From the NCBI RefSeq assembly GCF_002879645.1, contig NZ_PNRE01000009.1, forward strand, positions 21,782 through 85,781: a stretch of DNA of 64,000 nt. Reading direction: 5' to 3'. Shown in pieces: positions 43,296-51,514 of this stretch. A program made the translations under genes and the position numbers. The DNA comes from Halomonas heilongjiangensis. GTDB lineage: Bacteria; Pseudomonadota; Gammaproteobacteria; Pseudomonadales; Halomonadaceae. The notes under the pieces are model-generated. The model made no database searches. It was not told the DNA's origin and saw only the letters and a list, made by a program, of their open reading frames with translations. Numbering within the stretch: the stretch's first letter is position 1; every line of letters starts with the position of its first letter.

Positions 43296-44537
43296 TCAAG
43301 GTAAGACCGGCCAATCCCAATTTTCATAGCGAGAAAACTGTGTCGTTAGCTCACCTGGAGCAAGGTGATCCACGATATGGCTATGGTAGGGATAGGTTTT
43401 TGATACCGGCGCGGTAATAAATGCATTGGGCTGGTAAGGGTCGAACTTACCAATATCGCCAAGTTTTTCAATATCTGAATTTATCGTCTTTAGCCAGGAC
43501 ACGCAAATTGCTTTTGCTCCTGTGGCTTCAATGTACTTCCTTGCAGACTCAAGACTGTATCCGCGAGTGCAAATGTCATCAATAAGCAATATTGTTTTAC
43601 CACGTGCAAGAGGAGGGTTCTTGTATCTAGTGCCATTAGACTTAAGAGGCGCTTTATTTAGATTAATCGTGTTTAGCTGGTTTAGGTGTCCGATAGCCAG
43701 ACCAGCATTTCTGGCTGTTTGTGATTTAGTGGATGTCGTATGGCGGATAACAAGATCCTGTAAATAGCTTTTCCTGAAGCATTTCCCAAAAATAGATACC
43801 GCCTCATCCATAATCGGGTTTCCAGCTCCTGCGCGATGCCCAGGATAGGTGGCAATATGATTAACTTGGGTATGGAGGCCGCTGAAATAAAGGCTTGATA
43901 CTAATGCACCTATCCAAAAGTCGGGATGACCCAGCCCATGCTTCGCAGCGGCCCTTGCATCTTCCGAATAAAGTGTATATTCAGGTTTGTAGGTACTGAA
44001 AGGTGCCAAGGCATAGAAGTCGAAATCACCATCATGAATTTCATGGCACCACAAGTGACCCCTCAGACAAAACGTGTCGATGTATCTAGCGATATCCTTC
44101 GGGGAGTCAAACTCGAAACCATACTCTGTTTTATCTCCCCACCACGTGGCCCTGAGAAAGAGTAGGTTGCCATTGACAGCAGTTTGCATGTCATTATCAG
44201 ATGCACCGATATAGATGGTTTCCTGACTGTTCCAGCCCATTTTATCTATAACATACTGAGTGGAATTTGCCCTAGGCTTAGGCGGAATGCTTCTATCAGT
44301 TTCCCGGCAAAAGTATGGAAAATCACCCCATATTTCTTTTAGCTTCATTTCGAGAGAAGATTTAGAAGACCCTACGGTCCAATATCTATTTGTAAAGACG
44401 GCGAATTCAATCCCTTTTAGCTTTAAATAATTAATGAGATTGTTTACTTCTGAAAATATAGCGGCGTCGGCCTTTCCTTTCGGAAGTATCACATCCTCTA
44501 CGCTTAAGATAACACCCTTTACTTTAGTCATTTTCAT
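43296..44537 (-). CDS. ShosT-like HAD/phosphoribosyltransferase protein
   Basis: The 413-aa protein couples an N-terminal HAD-like domain to a C-terminal phosphoribosyltransferase with the PRPP loop ILLIDDICTRGYSLESA. The HAD motif I, usually DxDGT, reads SVEDV here, so both catalytic aspartates are missing and the domain is likely structural. It overlaps a DprA-like gene by 14 bp. A PRTase gene next to a DprA-like gene is the layout of the ShosTA toxin-antitoxin and phage-defence system, in which the PRTase is the toxin. The HAD fusion may be a variant of that design. Confidence 0.78.
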   Translation of the reverse strand: MKMTKVKGVILSVEDVILPKGKADAAIFSEVNNLINYLKLKGIEFAVFTNRYWTVGSSKSSLEMKLKEIWGDFPYFCRETDRSIPPKPRANSTQYVIDKMGWNSQETIYIGASDNDMQTAVNGNLLFLRATWWGDKTEYGFEFDSPKDIARYIDTFCLRGHLWCHEIHDGDFDFYALAPFSTYKPEYTLYSEDARAAAKHGLGHPDFWIGALVSSLYFSGLHTQVNHIATYPGHRAGAGNPIMDEAVSIFGKCFRKSYLQDLVIRHTTSTKSQTARNAGLAIGHLNQLNTINLNKAPLKSNGTRYKNPPLARGKTILLIDDICTRGYSLESARKYIEATGAKAICVSWLKTINSDIEKLGDIGKFDPYQPNAFITAPVSKTYPYHSHIVDHLAPGELTTQFSRYENWDWPVLP

Positions 44538-45498
44538 CCCCGCTAAAACTCATATCCATTTGCGTTGGCGAATAGATTGAGCAATCTTCCCCATGAATAA
44601 CATCAAGAAGCCGTGAAGACTCTAATGGCACCTGGAAGGAGCTTGCTGAATATTCTTTCTCTGAAAATGAAATCTCCTCTCTTACGGAGGTTGTGCCAGG
44701 CAAGTAAATATTGACCAAGCGCTTTCCGTATTGCGAAGAGAATTTGACGGTGTGGGCTGTCCCGGACTTCACTTTCCATTCGACAGGAATCACAGTTTCA
44801 GCCAAACCGGCCTGAAGCCTGTTCCGTCGCACAAAGGTTTCTGCGCTTCCTTTTTGTGAGGGAAGGTACTCTGAAACCACGGTACCTCCTTGCGCAACAA
44901 TGCTTTTACGGAGATCCAGGGAGCCTTTGGGATAGTCCACGTTGAATCCGTTGCCCAGCACCGCGACAGTAGGAATCCCGTAGCGCAGAGACTCATCATG
45001 AACAACGCGATCTATACCTGTCGCAAGCCCACTGACAGTTACCACGCCTTGGTTCGCAAGAAGTGAGAGCAGATATCTCGTGAGAAAGATACCGTCGTCG
45101 CTCGGCTTGCGGGTACCCACAATAGCGACAGATGGTGAGAAGAGGCTGGCGATTGAACCTTGCACAAAAAGCCAGCGGGGCGGATCACTGATGGCCTTGA
45201 GCTTGTCAGGGAATGCTTCTTGCTCCGGAAACAGCAGCATAATCCCCTGATGGGCCAGGTCACGGGCTGTCGCTTGACCAGTCGACCAAAGCGCCTGCTT
45301 GTCTTCCTCCCACTGCTCTTCATCGGGTAGCGACACCTTCAGAAGCTTTTGCATTTCCTGATAAGGAGTGTCCTTCAGGAGATTTTTGAAGCCAATGCCA
45401 AGGCCTGCAAGGTGATGCATCGTCCAAAAGCCGACACCCTTGATCGATGCGACAGCGAGAAAACCGACCGTTTCGTTACGCCAATGTTCCTTGTTCAT
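44524..45498 (-). CDS. ShosA-like DprA/Smf protein
   Basis: The 324-aa protein has the Rossmann core of DprA/Smf: SVAIVGTRKPSDDG, VSGLATGIDRVVHDESL, and GGTVVSEY. In competence DprA loads RecA on single-stranded DNA, but in ShosTA the DprA-like partner serves as antitoxin. The ATG at 45498 (MNKEHW) is preferred to the GTG nine bases upstream. It is the first gene of the minus-strand operon; the PRTase starts inside its last codons. No competence genes are nearby, which favours the ShosTA reading. Confidence 0.8.
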   Translation of the reverse strand: MNKEHWRNETVGFLAVASIKGVGFWTMHHLAGLGIGFKNLLKDTPYQEMQKLLKVSLPDEEQWEEDKQALWSTGQATARDLAHQGIMLLFPEQEAFPDKLKAISDPPRWLFVQGSIASLFSPSVAIVGTRKPSDDGIFLTRYLLSLLANQGVVTVSGLATGIDRVVHDESLRYGIPTVAVLGNGFNVDYPKGSLDLRKSIVAQGGTVVSEYLPSQKGSAETFVRRNRLQAGLAETVIPVEWKVKSGTAHTVKFSSQYGKRLVNIYLPGTTSVREEISFSEKEYSASSFQVPLESSRLLDVIHGEDCSIYSPTQMDMSFSGDEND

Positions 45499-45697
45499 GC
45501 ATGACACCTGACCAGTTCAGCATAATGAACACTACACGGTATGCGTCTATCGATCAATCATGTTCGGTACCCGCGTAGATCGGACGCAGAGTGCTTATCT
45601 CCGAGGTAGCTTTTGAGTATTTCTTTATCGAGTGTAACTGAGAATATTTTTGTATAGACTCACTGCTTCCTCGGGACTGCCTCCCTTGCCCTGAAAC

Positions 45698-45889
45698 TCA
45701 CCCCTCGCGCGGGATATCCTGCATGTCTGGTGCGTCACCGCCTGAGGCACCACGCCGTCGCCCCACCTGGATCCTCACATACGTCTTCAATACCTCATGG
45801 AAGAGGTCTGAGGCATTGTCCAGTCCCGACTCAGACATCTCCAGGGCCTGCCTATACAGCTCATCATCGATGCTCGCAGTGATTTCCAT
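45698..45889 (-). CDS. VapB/DUF2191-like antitoxin, orphan
   Basis: The 63-aa protein (MEITASIDDELYRQALEMSE) has the ribbon-helix-helix pattern of VapB-type antitoxins and the C-terminal GGDAPDMQDIPREG typical of them. The ATG at 45889 follows GAGAGG by five bases. No PIN-domain toxin follows. It may be an orphan antitoxin or a regulator. Confidence 0.55.
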   Translation of the reverse strand: MEITASIDDELYRQALEMSESGLDNASDLFHEVLKTYVRIQVGRRRGASGGDAPDMQDIPREG

Positions 45890-45969
45890 GGCGGCCTCTC
45901 GCATCAGTTAGGGCTTTAGCTTGGCTGGTTTGCTATGCTTGTAAGCAGGTGCTGCTCTGGAGATCGGTA

Positions 45970-46173
45970 ATGAAGCCCGAATATCCCACTGAAAATTTTG
46001 ATGTCGATGACATCTTGGCGTCTCTCGAAGCGGATCGCAAGTCAGGTTCTCTTCCAAATATTGTAACAAAAAGCGCTGTCCGCTACGGGGTTGATCCTGA
46101 TAATCCTGCGCGCCTAGTGGCTGTAGATGCTAATGGAAAGCATGTCTCTCTTCCGCTTCATGAGCAAGATTAA
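45970..46173 (+). CDS. Small hypothetical protein
   Basis: A 67-aa acidic protein (MKPEYPTENFDVDDILASLE) followed 16 bp later by an AbrB-type antitoxin gene. GGAG precedes the ATG. A possible partner or co-regulated gene; no toxin domain was recognised. Confidence 0.5.
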   Translation: MKPEYPTENFDVDDILASLEADRKSGSLPNIVTKSAVRYGVDPDNPARLVAVDANGKHVSLPLHEQD

Positions 46174-46189
46174 TCCAAGAGGATATATC

Positions 46190-46429
46190 ATGCGAACTGT
46201 AACTCTCATCAATACACCAAGGGGGCAGGTAGTGCCCCTGCCTGACGATATGTCGTATAAAGACATCGATGAGCTGGAGATCCATCGAGAAGGCGATGTC
46301 ATTACCCTGCACCCGGTTACAAAGCAGCGTCGGAATATTGCGAACTCCCTCGCTATGCCGGATACCTCGGACTTCGAGTTTAAACCGCTACAGGTAGACA
46401 TCAAAACCAAGCCAGATGATTTCACGTGA
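46190..46429 (+). CDS. AbrB/VapB-type antitoxin-like protein
   Basis: The 79-aa protein starts with MRTVTLINTPRGQVVPLPDD and continues with a swapped-hairpin pattern (EIHREGDVITLHPV) of SpoVT-AbrB DNA-binding antitoxins, ending in the acidic tail usual in VagC/VapB. AGAGGA is correctly placed. It follows the gene at 45970 and no toxin gene follows; the next gene is convergent. Confidence 0.6.
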   Translation: MRTVTLINTPRGQVVPLPDDMSYKDIDELEIHREGDVITLHPVTKQRRNIANSLAMPDTSDFEFKPLQVDIKTKPDDFT

Positions 46430-46435
46430 TGACGC

Positions 46436-46705
46436 CTAAACCTTAATTTCGCTCGTGTCGCCATCCTTCATGCCCTTGGCTTCATGCAGAACACGCTCCG
46501 CATGCATAGCCATACCCAGCCAGCCGGTCATCATGTGGAGCTGGTGTTGTAGGTGAAATAGGGTACTGCGACGCTTGGAGAAGCGGCTACGCATGGGATC
46601 CAGAGTTAAGAGGCGAGGGCGTTGGTAGTGCTCAGGGATCACCAGGCGCTGTCCGCCAGCATGTATCTCCAGGTCGTCGGCCTCTCGTTTTATCCTAATC
46701 ATCAT
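46436..46705 (-). CDS. Hypothetical protein
   Basis: The 89-aa protein is basic and helical (RSRFSKRRSTLFHLQHQLHMM) with no recognised family. It converges on the AbrB-like gene with six bases between stops. The ribosome binding site is weak. Confidence 0.5.
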   Translation of the reverse strand: MMIRIKREADDLEIHAGGQRLVIPEHYQRPRLLTLDPMRSRFSKRRSTLFHLQHQLHMMTGWLGMAMHAERVLHEAKGMKDGDTSEIKV

Positions 46706-46781
46706 GGATTTATAGAGTCTCGATCATCTTAACTAGGTGGTATATACTTCGGTATTATCACTATAGTAGGAGGTCGCAGTG

Positions 46782-46922
46782 ATGACGAGAGAATACGAAG
46801 CTTACCTGCGTGACAAAGTGGATGTCGCTCGACGCTCTAAGCGCACTGGGAAAAGCCTCTCCCATGCAGAAGTGGAAGCCCATTTTGCCACACGCCGCGC
46901 CCGGATTAAGGGACAGACGTAA
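46782..46922 (+). CDS. Very small antitoxin-like protein (46 aa)
   Basis: A strong AGGAGGT at 46769-46775 precedes ATG 46782 by six bases. The 46-aa product ends SLSHAEVEAHFATRRARIKG, resembling the C-terminal helix of ParD/YefM-type antitoxins. It is followed by a 32-aa membrane peptide gene and a 106-aa gene in one operon. The excellent ribosome binding site makes it likely to be expressed. Confidence 0.6.
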   Translation: MTREYEAYLRDKVDVARRSKRTGKSLSHAEVEAHFATRRARIKGQT

Positions 46923-46935
46923 GGATGGGGCGCTT

Positions 46936-47034
46936 ATGAATGAGTACATGGAAATGATTTTGGTGGCCTCGCCGCTTCTCGTTATCGCCGCAGCGGTCGC
47001 TTTTGCTGCGTATTGGATCACAAGAAAGAAGTGA
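46936..47034 (+). CDS. Predicted single-pass membrane peptide (32 aa)
   Basis: MNEYMEMILVASPLLVIAAA continues into VAFAAYWITRKK: a transmembrane helix with a basic C-terminus. AAGGATGGGG lies eight bases upstream. The gene is in an operon with the genes at 46782 and 47057. Small toxins and membrane regulators have this plan, but function is unknown. Confidence 0.55.
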   Translation: MNEYMEMILVASPLLVIAAAVAFAAYWITRKK

Positions 47035-47056
47035 CGAGATCAGAGAGGAGGGTGCG

Positions 47057-47377
47057 ATGATTCAGCTGAGTGAAGCCGAGGTGGTAGCCATTGAGAAATT
47101 CAAAAAACGGGTTTCTGAGACCTACCCAACAGCGCAGTACGGAGCACCGCGACGCGGGGCAGGGCACGCACTGGAGCTGGACGTGATGATCAGCGAGACG
47201 GGCCTCGTGGGCGCTGATCCGGTCCAGGTGTCAGCGAATGACGTGTATGTGACCGATGGTGTCTATATCGTGACGCACTTGCTGCCAGGCGGCGCGGGCC
47301 AGGGCAAGACACCCCTAGAGCGGCTGCGTGGAAGCGTAAAGTCATTTCATCGACCGTTCGATCCAGCTGATGGCTAG
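47057..47377 (+). CDS. Hypothetical protein
   Basis: The 106-aa protein starts MIQLSEAEVVAIEKFKKRVS; a good GGAGG precedes ATG 47057. It has an LELDVMISETGLVGADPVQV strand-turn segment and ends in FHRPFDPADG. No recognised family. It is the third gene of the small operon starting at 46782 and faces a convergent gene four bases away. Confidence 0.6.
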   Translation: MIQLSEAEVVAIEKFKKRVSETYPTAQYGAPRRGAGHALELDVMISETGLVGADPVQVSANDVYVTDGVYIVTHLLPGGAGQGKTPLERLRGSVKSFHRPFDPADG

Positions 47378-47381
47378 CGGT

Positions 47382-47921
47382 CTACACGCTGATGATGGGC
47401 TCTCCGACCACATCCTCATCTTCGGGGTCAACAGATGGCAGGATAGGGCCGAACTCGAAAATCAGCTCGTTCAGAAAGTGCTTTTCGTGATCGCCCATTG
47501 AGTCGAGATCGATGTCGTACCAATGCTCTGTGTACCACAGGAACGCCTCATTGCACGTCATTTCCTGGTCGCTGACACCATGGCGAAGGGCGCTTTTGTG
47601 GAGCTGCGGGTAGTCAGCCACGTGGGCCGTTCTGGGTGTCCGAGGTCGCGACACGCGCTCGATAGGGCGGCCTGACGTGTAGGGTCGATCAGCGCTGTAT
47701 GTTTGGAACGTGCGGTATTGTGGCACAAGTGGACCAAACTCATCGATTAAGCCATTGATCAACTCGATTTCATGATCTTCCAGCGAGCGAAGATGGACGT
47801 ACTCCCATTTTGAGGCCAGGTGCTCGTAAGCTTCTCTTCGCGATATCACTTCGAGACTTGGAAAGCTCCACATAATAAGCCGTAAGGACATATAGTCATC
47901 AATACGTATCATCTTCTTCAT
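47382..47921 (-). CDS. Hypothetical protein with internal duplication
   Basis: The 179-aa protein contains two related modules of about 40 residues: REAYEHLASKWEYVHLRSLE followed by DHEIELINGLIDEFGPLVPQ, and NEAFLWYTEHWYDIDLDSMG followed by DHEKHFLNELIFEFGPILPS. The shared DHE...EFGP-(L/I)-(V/L)-P core marks a tandem domain duplication. No family recognised and no signal peptide. The Ser/Arg/Pro-rich linker between the modules looks flexible. Confidence 0.62.
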   Translation of the reverse strand: MKKMIRIDDYMSLRLIMWSFPSLEVISRREAYEHLASKWEYVHLRSLEDHEIELINGLIDEFGPLVPQYRTFQTYSADRPYTSGRPIERVSRPRTPRTAHVADYPQLHKSALRHGVSDQEMTCNEAFLWYTEHWYDIDLDSMGDHEKHFLNELIFEFGPILPSVDPEDEDVVGEPIISV

Positions 47922-47958
47922 CTTGGATCACATCGAGCAGGGCGGCTATGCATGAACG

Positions 47959-48453
47959 CTACTCCTCGCTACCCATAATCCTACCAATATCTCGCTCGAT
48001 GGCGCGCACGAAATGCAACGGCTGCTTTATCGCGCTCATTTTACAGATCTCTAGCAGCGTCGCGTTCAACTCCTCACCCTCGCCGCTAAGGCAGTAAAGT
48101 GAGTTTCTTGTCTGAACCAAGCCTCGCTCGATGTCAAAGTTTTCAATTGGGCTTGTGAAAACGTAGTCCCCGCGCTTGCCACGGTGCTTGTAATCCGATA
48201 TAAGCATGTCGGAAAACAGGAAGCTGACCGGCTCATCGATATTAATGACATTGACGATCTCCCATTTCTCGACAATCGCTGCCCGCATTCCGATATCAGC
48301 TTCGTTGATAGCCCAGTAAGGCTGCGGCTTTATGGTACGGCAAGCGCACAGCTTATTGACGAACGCATTCAGCTCTCCCGATGGTATCTTGTCACGGTAT
48401 TGCTCTCTCAGGTGAGCGGCCTGCCTTTGCCTTTCGCTTTGGTCTAGCACCAT
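47959..48453 (-). CDS. Hypothetical protein, paralogue of 48925-49431
   Basis: The 164-aa protein shares REQYRDK, KWEIVNVI, LFSD, SDYK, RGDYVFTS and NSLYCLSG-(E/D)-GEE with the gene at 48925, so the two are diverged duplicates. AGGAGGAG before ATG 48453 sets the start, 54 bases inside a longer frame. Function unknown; the repeated acidic and aromatic residues suggest a conserved pocket. Confidence 0.65.
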   Translation of the reverse strand: MVLDQSERQRQAAHLREQYRDKIPSGELNAFVNKLCACRTIKPQPYWAINEADIGMRAAIVEKWEIVNVINIDEPVSFLFSDMLISDYKHRGKRGDYVFTSPIENFDIERGLVQTRNSLYCLSGEGEELNATLLEICKMSAIKQPLHFVRAIERDIGRIMGSEE

Positions 48454-48560
48454 CTCACTCCTCCTTGGGTATGCATATAAACTAGACAGATGGCAAGAGA
48501 TAGGCAATACTTATTATGCCATGTTTAGTAAGAAATACAGTATAGAAGCAGGAGGCATTA

Positions 48561-48758
48561 TTATATTAAGCGCTGCCTGAATCTTGGTGACCGTGGCGCA
48601 TCCTTTTCTTTGTCTGTACCCCAGCTTTTCAGCCAATCATGGACCTCACTGGCGTCAACAACTTCCCCCTGGGTAGCCGACTCAATGGCGTCTAGGGTCT
48701 GCTGCCAGCGTTCCTGGTCACGCTCCCGCTTTTCGATGTCCTCAGCTCTGTTTTTCAT
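48561..48758 (-). CDS. Small antitoxin-like protein
   Basis: The 65-aa protein has QTLDAIESATQGEVVDASEV and HDWLKSWGTDKE, a pattern of short CopG/ParD-type antitoxins (VDG-x-EVHAWLESWG). No toxin gene follows. The frame begins within the last codons of a possible small gene at 48742-48897. Confidence 0.55.
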   Translation of the reverse strand: MKNRAEDIEKRERDQERWQQTLDAIESATQGEVVDASEVHDWLKSWGTDKEKDAPRSPRFRQRLI

Positions 48759-48897
48759 GACTGTTCTCGCCTCTACGCGGGATATCCTTCATAGCACGCC
48801 AGGAGCGCCACCAGGTGGATCCAAGTATAGCCGAGGCGGCGCCAAGGGGCATTGCGCAGCTCCTGAGCGGCGTCCAGGCGAAGTCTTTGGCTTTCAT
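48742..48897 (-). CDS. Possible tiny protein upstream of antitoxin-like gene
   Basis: A 51-codon ATG frame has a moderately hydrophobic centre (AMPLGAASAILGSTWWRSW) and ends with MKDIPRRGENSHE, whose KDIPR recalls the tail of the VapB-like protein at 45698. It overlaps the next gene start. The ribosome binding site is poor, so this may be the fossil of an antitoxin gene end. Confidence 0.25.
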   Translation of the reverse strand: MKAKDFAWTPLRSCAMPLGAASAILGSTWWRSWRAMKDIPRRGENSHEKQS

Positions 48898-48924
48898 GGT
48901 TGAGAAGCAGGGTGAACGGGGTTC

Positions 48925-49431
48925 TCAGTCATCTTTATCAGGCCCGGTAATTGCGGAATTCGGGCCCAAATCCCTCTCAACAGCGCGCAGCATATGTAAG
49001 GATTGTCCCAGCGTGCGCATGTTATATGCTTCTCTCAGCGTGGCATTGACTTCCTCCCCATCGCCAGACAGGCAGTAAAGTGAGTTTCCCGTCTGGACCA
49101 AGCCTGTTTCTTCATCGAAATGAATGATGAGACTAGTAAATACATAGTCGCCGCGTGCAAATCGGCACTTATAATCCGAAACCACTTCGTCGCTAAACAA
49201 AAATTTCATCGGGGTATCGGCGTCGATTACGTTGACGATCTCCCATGCGCGCACAACTGAAGCCTTTTTGTCGCTCTCACTCTCAACTTCCCATGTTTCT
49301 CTGGCTCGGATGACGCGAACCTGGCAAAGCTGCTGAATGAATTGCTCCAGATCCTCAGCGGGGTACTTGTCCCGATAACGCTCGCGGAGGGCATCTTCTT
49401 CTTTTTTTCTGTCTTCTTGGGTTAGTATCAC
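48925..49431 (-). CDS. Hypothetical protein, paralogue of 47959-48453
   Basis: The 168-aa protein (MILTQEDRKKEEDALRERYR) aligns with the gene at 47959 across its length; the pair spans a 0.5-kb interval that contains one or two antitoxin-like genes. Both end their conserved part with the RA-(I/V)-ERD-(I/L)-G helix. Function unknown. Confidence 0.65.
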   Translation of the reverse strand: MILTQEDRKKEEDALRERYRDKYPAEDLEQFIQQLCQVRVIRARETWEVESESDKKASVVRAWEIVNVIDADTPMKFLFSDEVVSDYKCRFARGDYVFTSLIIHFDEETGLVQTGNSLYCLSGDGEEVNATLREAYNMRTLGQSLHMLRAVERDLGPNSAITGPDKDD

Positions 49432-49526
49432 TGGCTTTCTCCTGTCATCGTCTCAATTACTATAAAGCATCTTGTAAGGGACTCTAGTCTCACTGCCCAT
49501 CAGTAGAGGAGGTTGGCCTCTCAATA

Positions 49527-50465
49527 TTATTCCATATGATCTAAAAGTTGTTTCATGTCCATGTCTCTTATAGATTCAGCTGCTTCATCAGGTTGCATGA
49601 TTGATCCGCCAAGAAGGTTTATTATATATTCTAGTAGTTTTTCATAATGAAATTTCTGCTCAGGGTTTCGCCATATTGCGGATCTATCGATGGGGATATG
49701 CGATCCGCCTAACGGGCTGCACGGGATGAAAAATGGCAAGAACAATTCACTAGTAACATCTATCCCCGCCTCAAGACATGTATTAGCAAAGTCGGTGTTC
49801 ATTAGCTCAGGAATGTGGAGTAAGCGAATAATGGATTCAATCCCGTCCAGCCCCAGCGTTCGTCTCGCTCCTGCTGCGTGGTAGCGCCGTCCATAATCCC
49901 CTGGAATCAATAGAATGTCTGGTCTTAACTTGCAGTTCTCTTTTGTACGAGATTCTATTAGAGCACTGTGAGTCTGCTCTAAGGGGATGTCCACAATATT
50001 TATTTGTCTCGCATTCGACAGGTTTTCCATGCCCCATTGACTCAGTGGCAAACTTTTTACACCGACTCTGCTTAGACTGTCTCTAATGGCATGATATTCT
50101 GCGCACTCTTCACTACTGTAATGGGTCGTATAAATTCCAAAATCTATCTGGGATACAACTGCCAGGTTTATGGCAACAGTTGTTTTCCCAGTCCCCCCTT
50201 TCATGTTTGCAACACAAATGGTGATGGATTGTTTTGATGGCCAGGTTATAATTGATTTGGTTGATGCTAGCGCTTGAAATCTCAACAGCTCTGCTAGCCA
50301 GGCCAAGGCTGCGGGCTCGACAGAGCTAGCCCCATTCACCCACCGACGGACAGTGTCTTGCGAAGTTATACTATCTATGTAATCTGAGTTTAGCCTAAGG
50401 GCCAAATCCTGAGTACACAAATCTAGAACGCTCATGGCTCGCTGCAACAAGATTGCATTGTTCAT
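49527..50465 (-). CDS. ParA-like ATPase with N-terminal helix-turn-helix
   Basis: The protein of about 312 aa has the deviant Walker A KGGTGKTT in ICVANMKGGTGKTTVAINLA, typical of ParA/MinD partition ATPases, after an N-terminal segment (VLDLCTQDLALRLNSDYIDS to DTVRRWVNG) that looks like a helix-turn-helix, as in plasmid ParA proteins that autoregulate. ATG 50465 and ATG 50477 are both possible; AGGAG abuts the latter, so 50465 is preferred with reserve. A second acidic Walker-type strand (INIVDIPLE) is seen. No ParB gene is next to it. Confidence 0.72.
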   Translation of the reverse strand: MNNAILLQRAMSVLDLCTQDLALRLNSDYIDSITSQDTVRRWVNGASSVEPAALAWLAELLRFQALASTKSIITWPSKQSITICVANMKGGTGKTTVAINLAVVSQIDFGIYTTHYSSEECAEYHAIRDSLSRVGVKSLPLSQWGMENLSNARQINIVDIPLEQTHSALIESRTKENCKLRPDILLIPGDYGRRYHAAGARRTLGLDGIESIIRLLHIPELMNTDFANTCLEAGIDVTSELFLPFFIPCSPLGGSHIPIDRSAIWRNPEQKFHYEKLLEYIINLLGGSIMQPDEAAESIRDMDMKQLLDHME

Positions 50466-50502
50466 GATATGGAACATCTCCTATAGCTCATTCCTGTAGT
50501 AT

Positions 50503-50775
50503 TCAAATATCACTGTGTACACTGCTCCTATTTTGGATTTCTACGGTAGTTCTTGTGGGCCATGATGTATGCTCGTTTAGTTTTATGCATCCACATATTT
50601 GCATAATGTACCGTTTAAAAAAGGGATGAAATTTATCTTGGTTGCATAAATGTTCAACGTCTAGTAAGTTTATCAAGGGAGAGTCGTTACTTCTTTGCAT
50701 TATTATTTTAAAAATAAATGTGGCTGGTAAGTCTATGTAAGTGTATTGCTCTGTGTGACCAGGTGGATTGCACAA
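50503..50775 (-). CDS. Possible small hypothetical protein
   Basis: A 90-codon frame begins with TTG, with a later in-frame ATG at residue 26. Composition is plausible (LINLLDVEHLCNQDKFHPFF), AT-rich, and the frame lies directly upstream of the ParA-like gene. Without a clear ribosome binding site it stays doubtful. Confidence 0.35.
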   Translation of the reverse strand: MCNPPGHTEQYTYIDLPATFIFKIIMQRSNDSPLINLLDVEHLCNQDKFHPFFKRYIMQICGCIKLNEHTSWPTRTTVEIQNRSSVHSDI

Positions 50776-50992
50776 ATCATCTTTTAAGGTTATGGAAGTC
50801 TGATAAGCATACCACCAAGAGCTATATTATTAACGAGTAGTCAATCACCGGAATTCGACACTTACTCCTCAGATGCATGCTTCTATCCAGCGATATATAC
50901 TATCATCACTGGTCAGCGATTGTGTTTTTAAAGGGGAGGGCTACAATTTTAGGCTAAATCAAGAGAGCCCATTTGCTCAAGCGGATGGGTCC

Positions 50993-51008
50993 TGTCCATT
51001 AATGGACA
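50993..51008. repeat. Dispersed dyad copy TGTCCATTAATGGACA
   Basis: A perfect copy of the 16-bp dyad, about 60 bp beyond the stop of the gene at 51068. No gene lies between it and the frame ending at 50775. Confidence 0.95.
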
Positions 51009-51067
51009 TTCAATAAGCCTTTCCGGGTCGAACAAAACAAAGACTAGAACGGTATTGATCTTCCAGC

Positions 51068-51460
51068 CTAGTCACCCATTGAAGGGAGTTCAAAGTAGAC
51101 AACCTTACTAACTCTTGCCGTCGGAGCTTCGGCAGCATCACACCTCAGAGGACTTGGGCAACGGGGTCGAGTAGGCAAAGACACAACATTATCACGTAAA
51201 GGAGGGGCAGAAATGCGAGCCTTTCTGGAAAAAACGCGCTCTGCGTTCTCTAGAATTGCCTCTGCACGACCATGCCATTCGGCCCCAGCATCACTAGAAG
51301 TTTTATCAATAAGCGAGAGAGCATCTTCCATCAAACGTGTACTGACATCAGAAAGTACAGCAAGCGATATAAGGGTTTCTTGCAATTCACCTGCACTATC
51401 GCATATCAGTGCGTAAAGTGATTCATTAGAAAGCGAATCAATAATATTCATCCCCTTCAC
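51068..51460 (-). CDS. Hypothetical protein under an inverted-repeat operator
   Basis: The 130-aa protein has helical N-terminal two-thirds (SLSNESLYALICDSAGELQE) and a basic C-terminal tail with cysteines. No family recognised. GTG 51460 is chosen because GGGAG lies at a proper distance; ATG 51451 is the alternative. A sigma-70 promoter and a long inverted repeat lie upstream, so expression is probably controlled by a repressor. Confidence 0.6.
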   Translation of the reverse strand: MKGMNIIDSLSNESLYALICDSAGELQETLISLAVLSDVSTRLMEDALSLIDKTSSDAGAEWHGRAEAILENAERVFSRKARISAPPLRDNVVSLPTRPRCPSPLRCDAAEAPTARVSKVVYFELPSMGD

Positions 51461-51514
51461 AGAATTTTCTCCCTTCTTTTTGTGCAACCATATTAAGGAC
51501 TCTATTTGAGTTAT

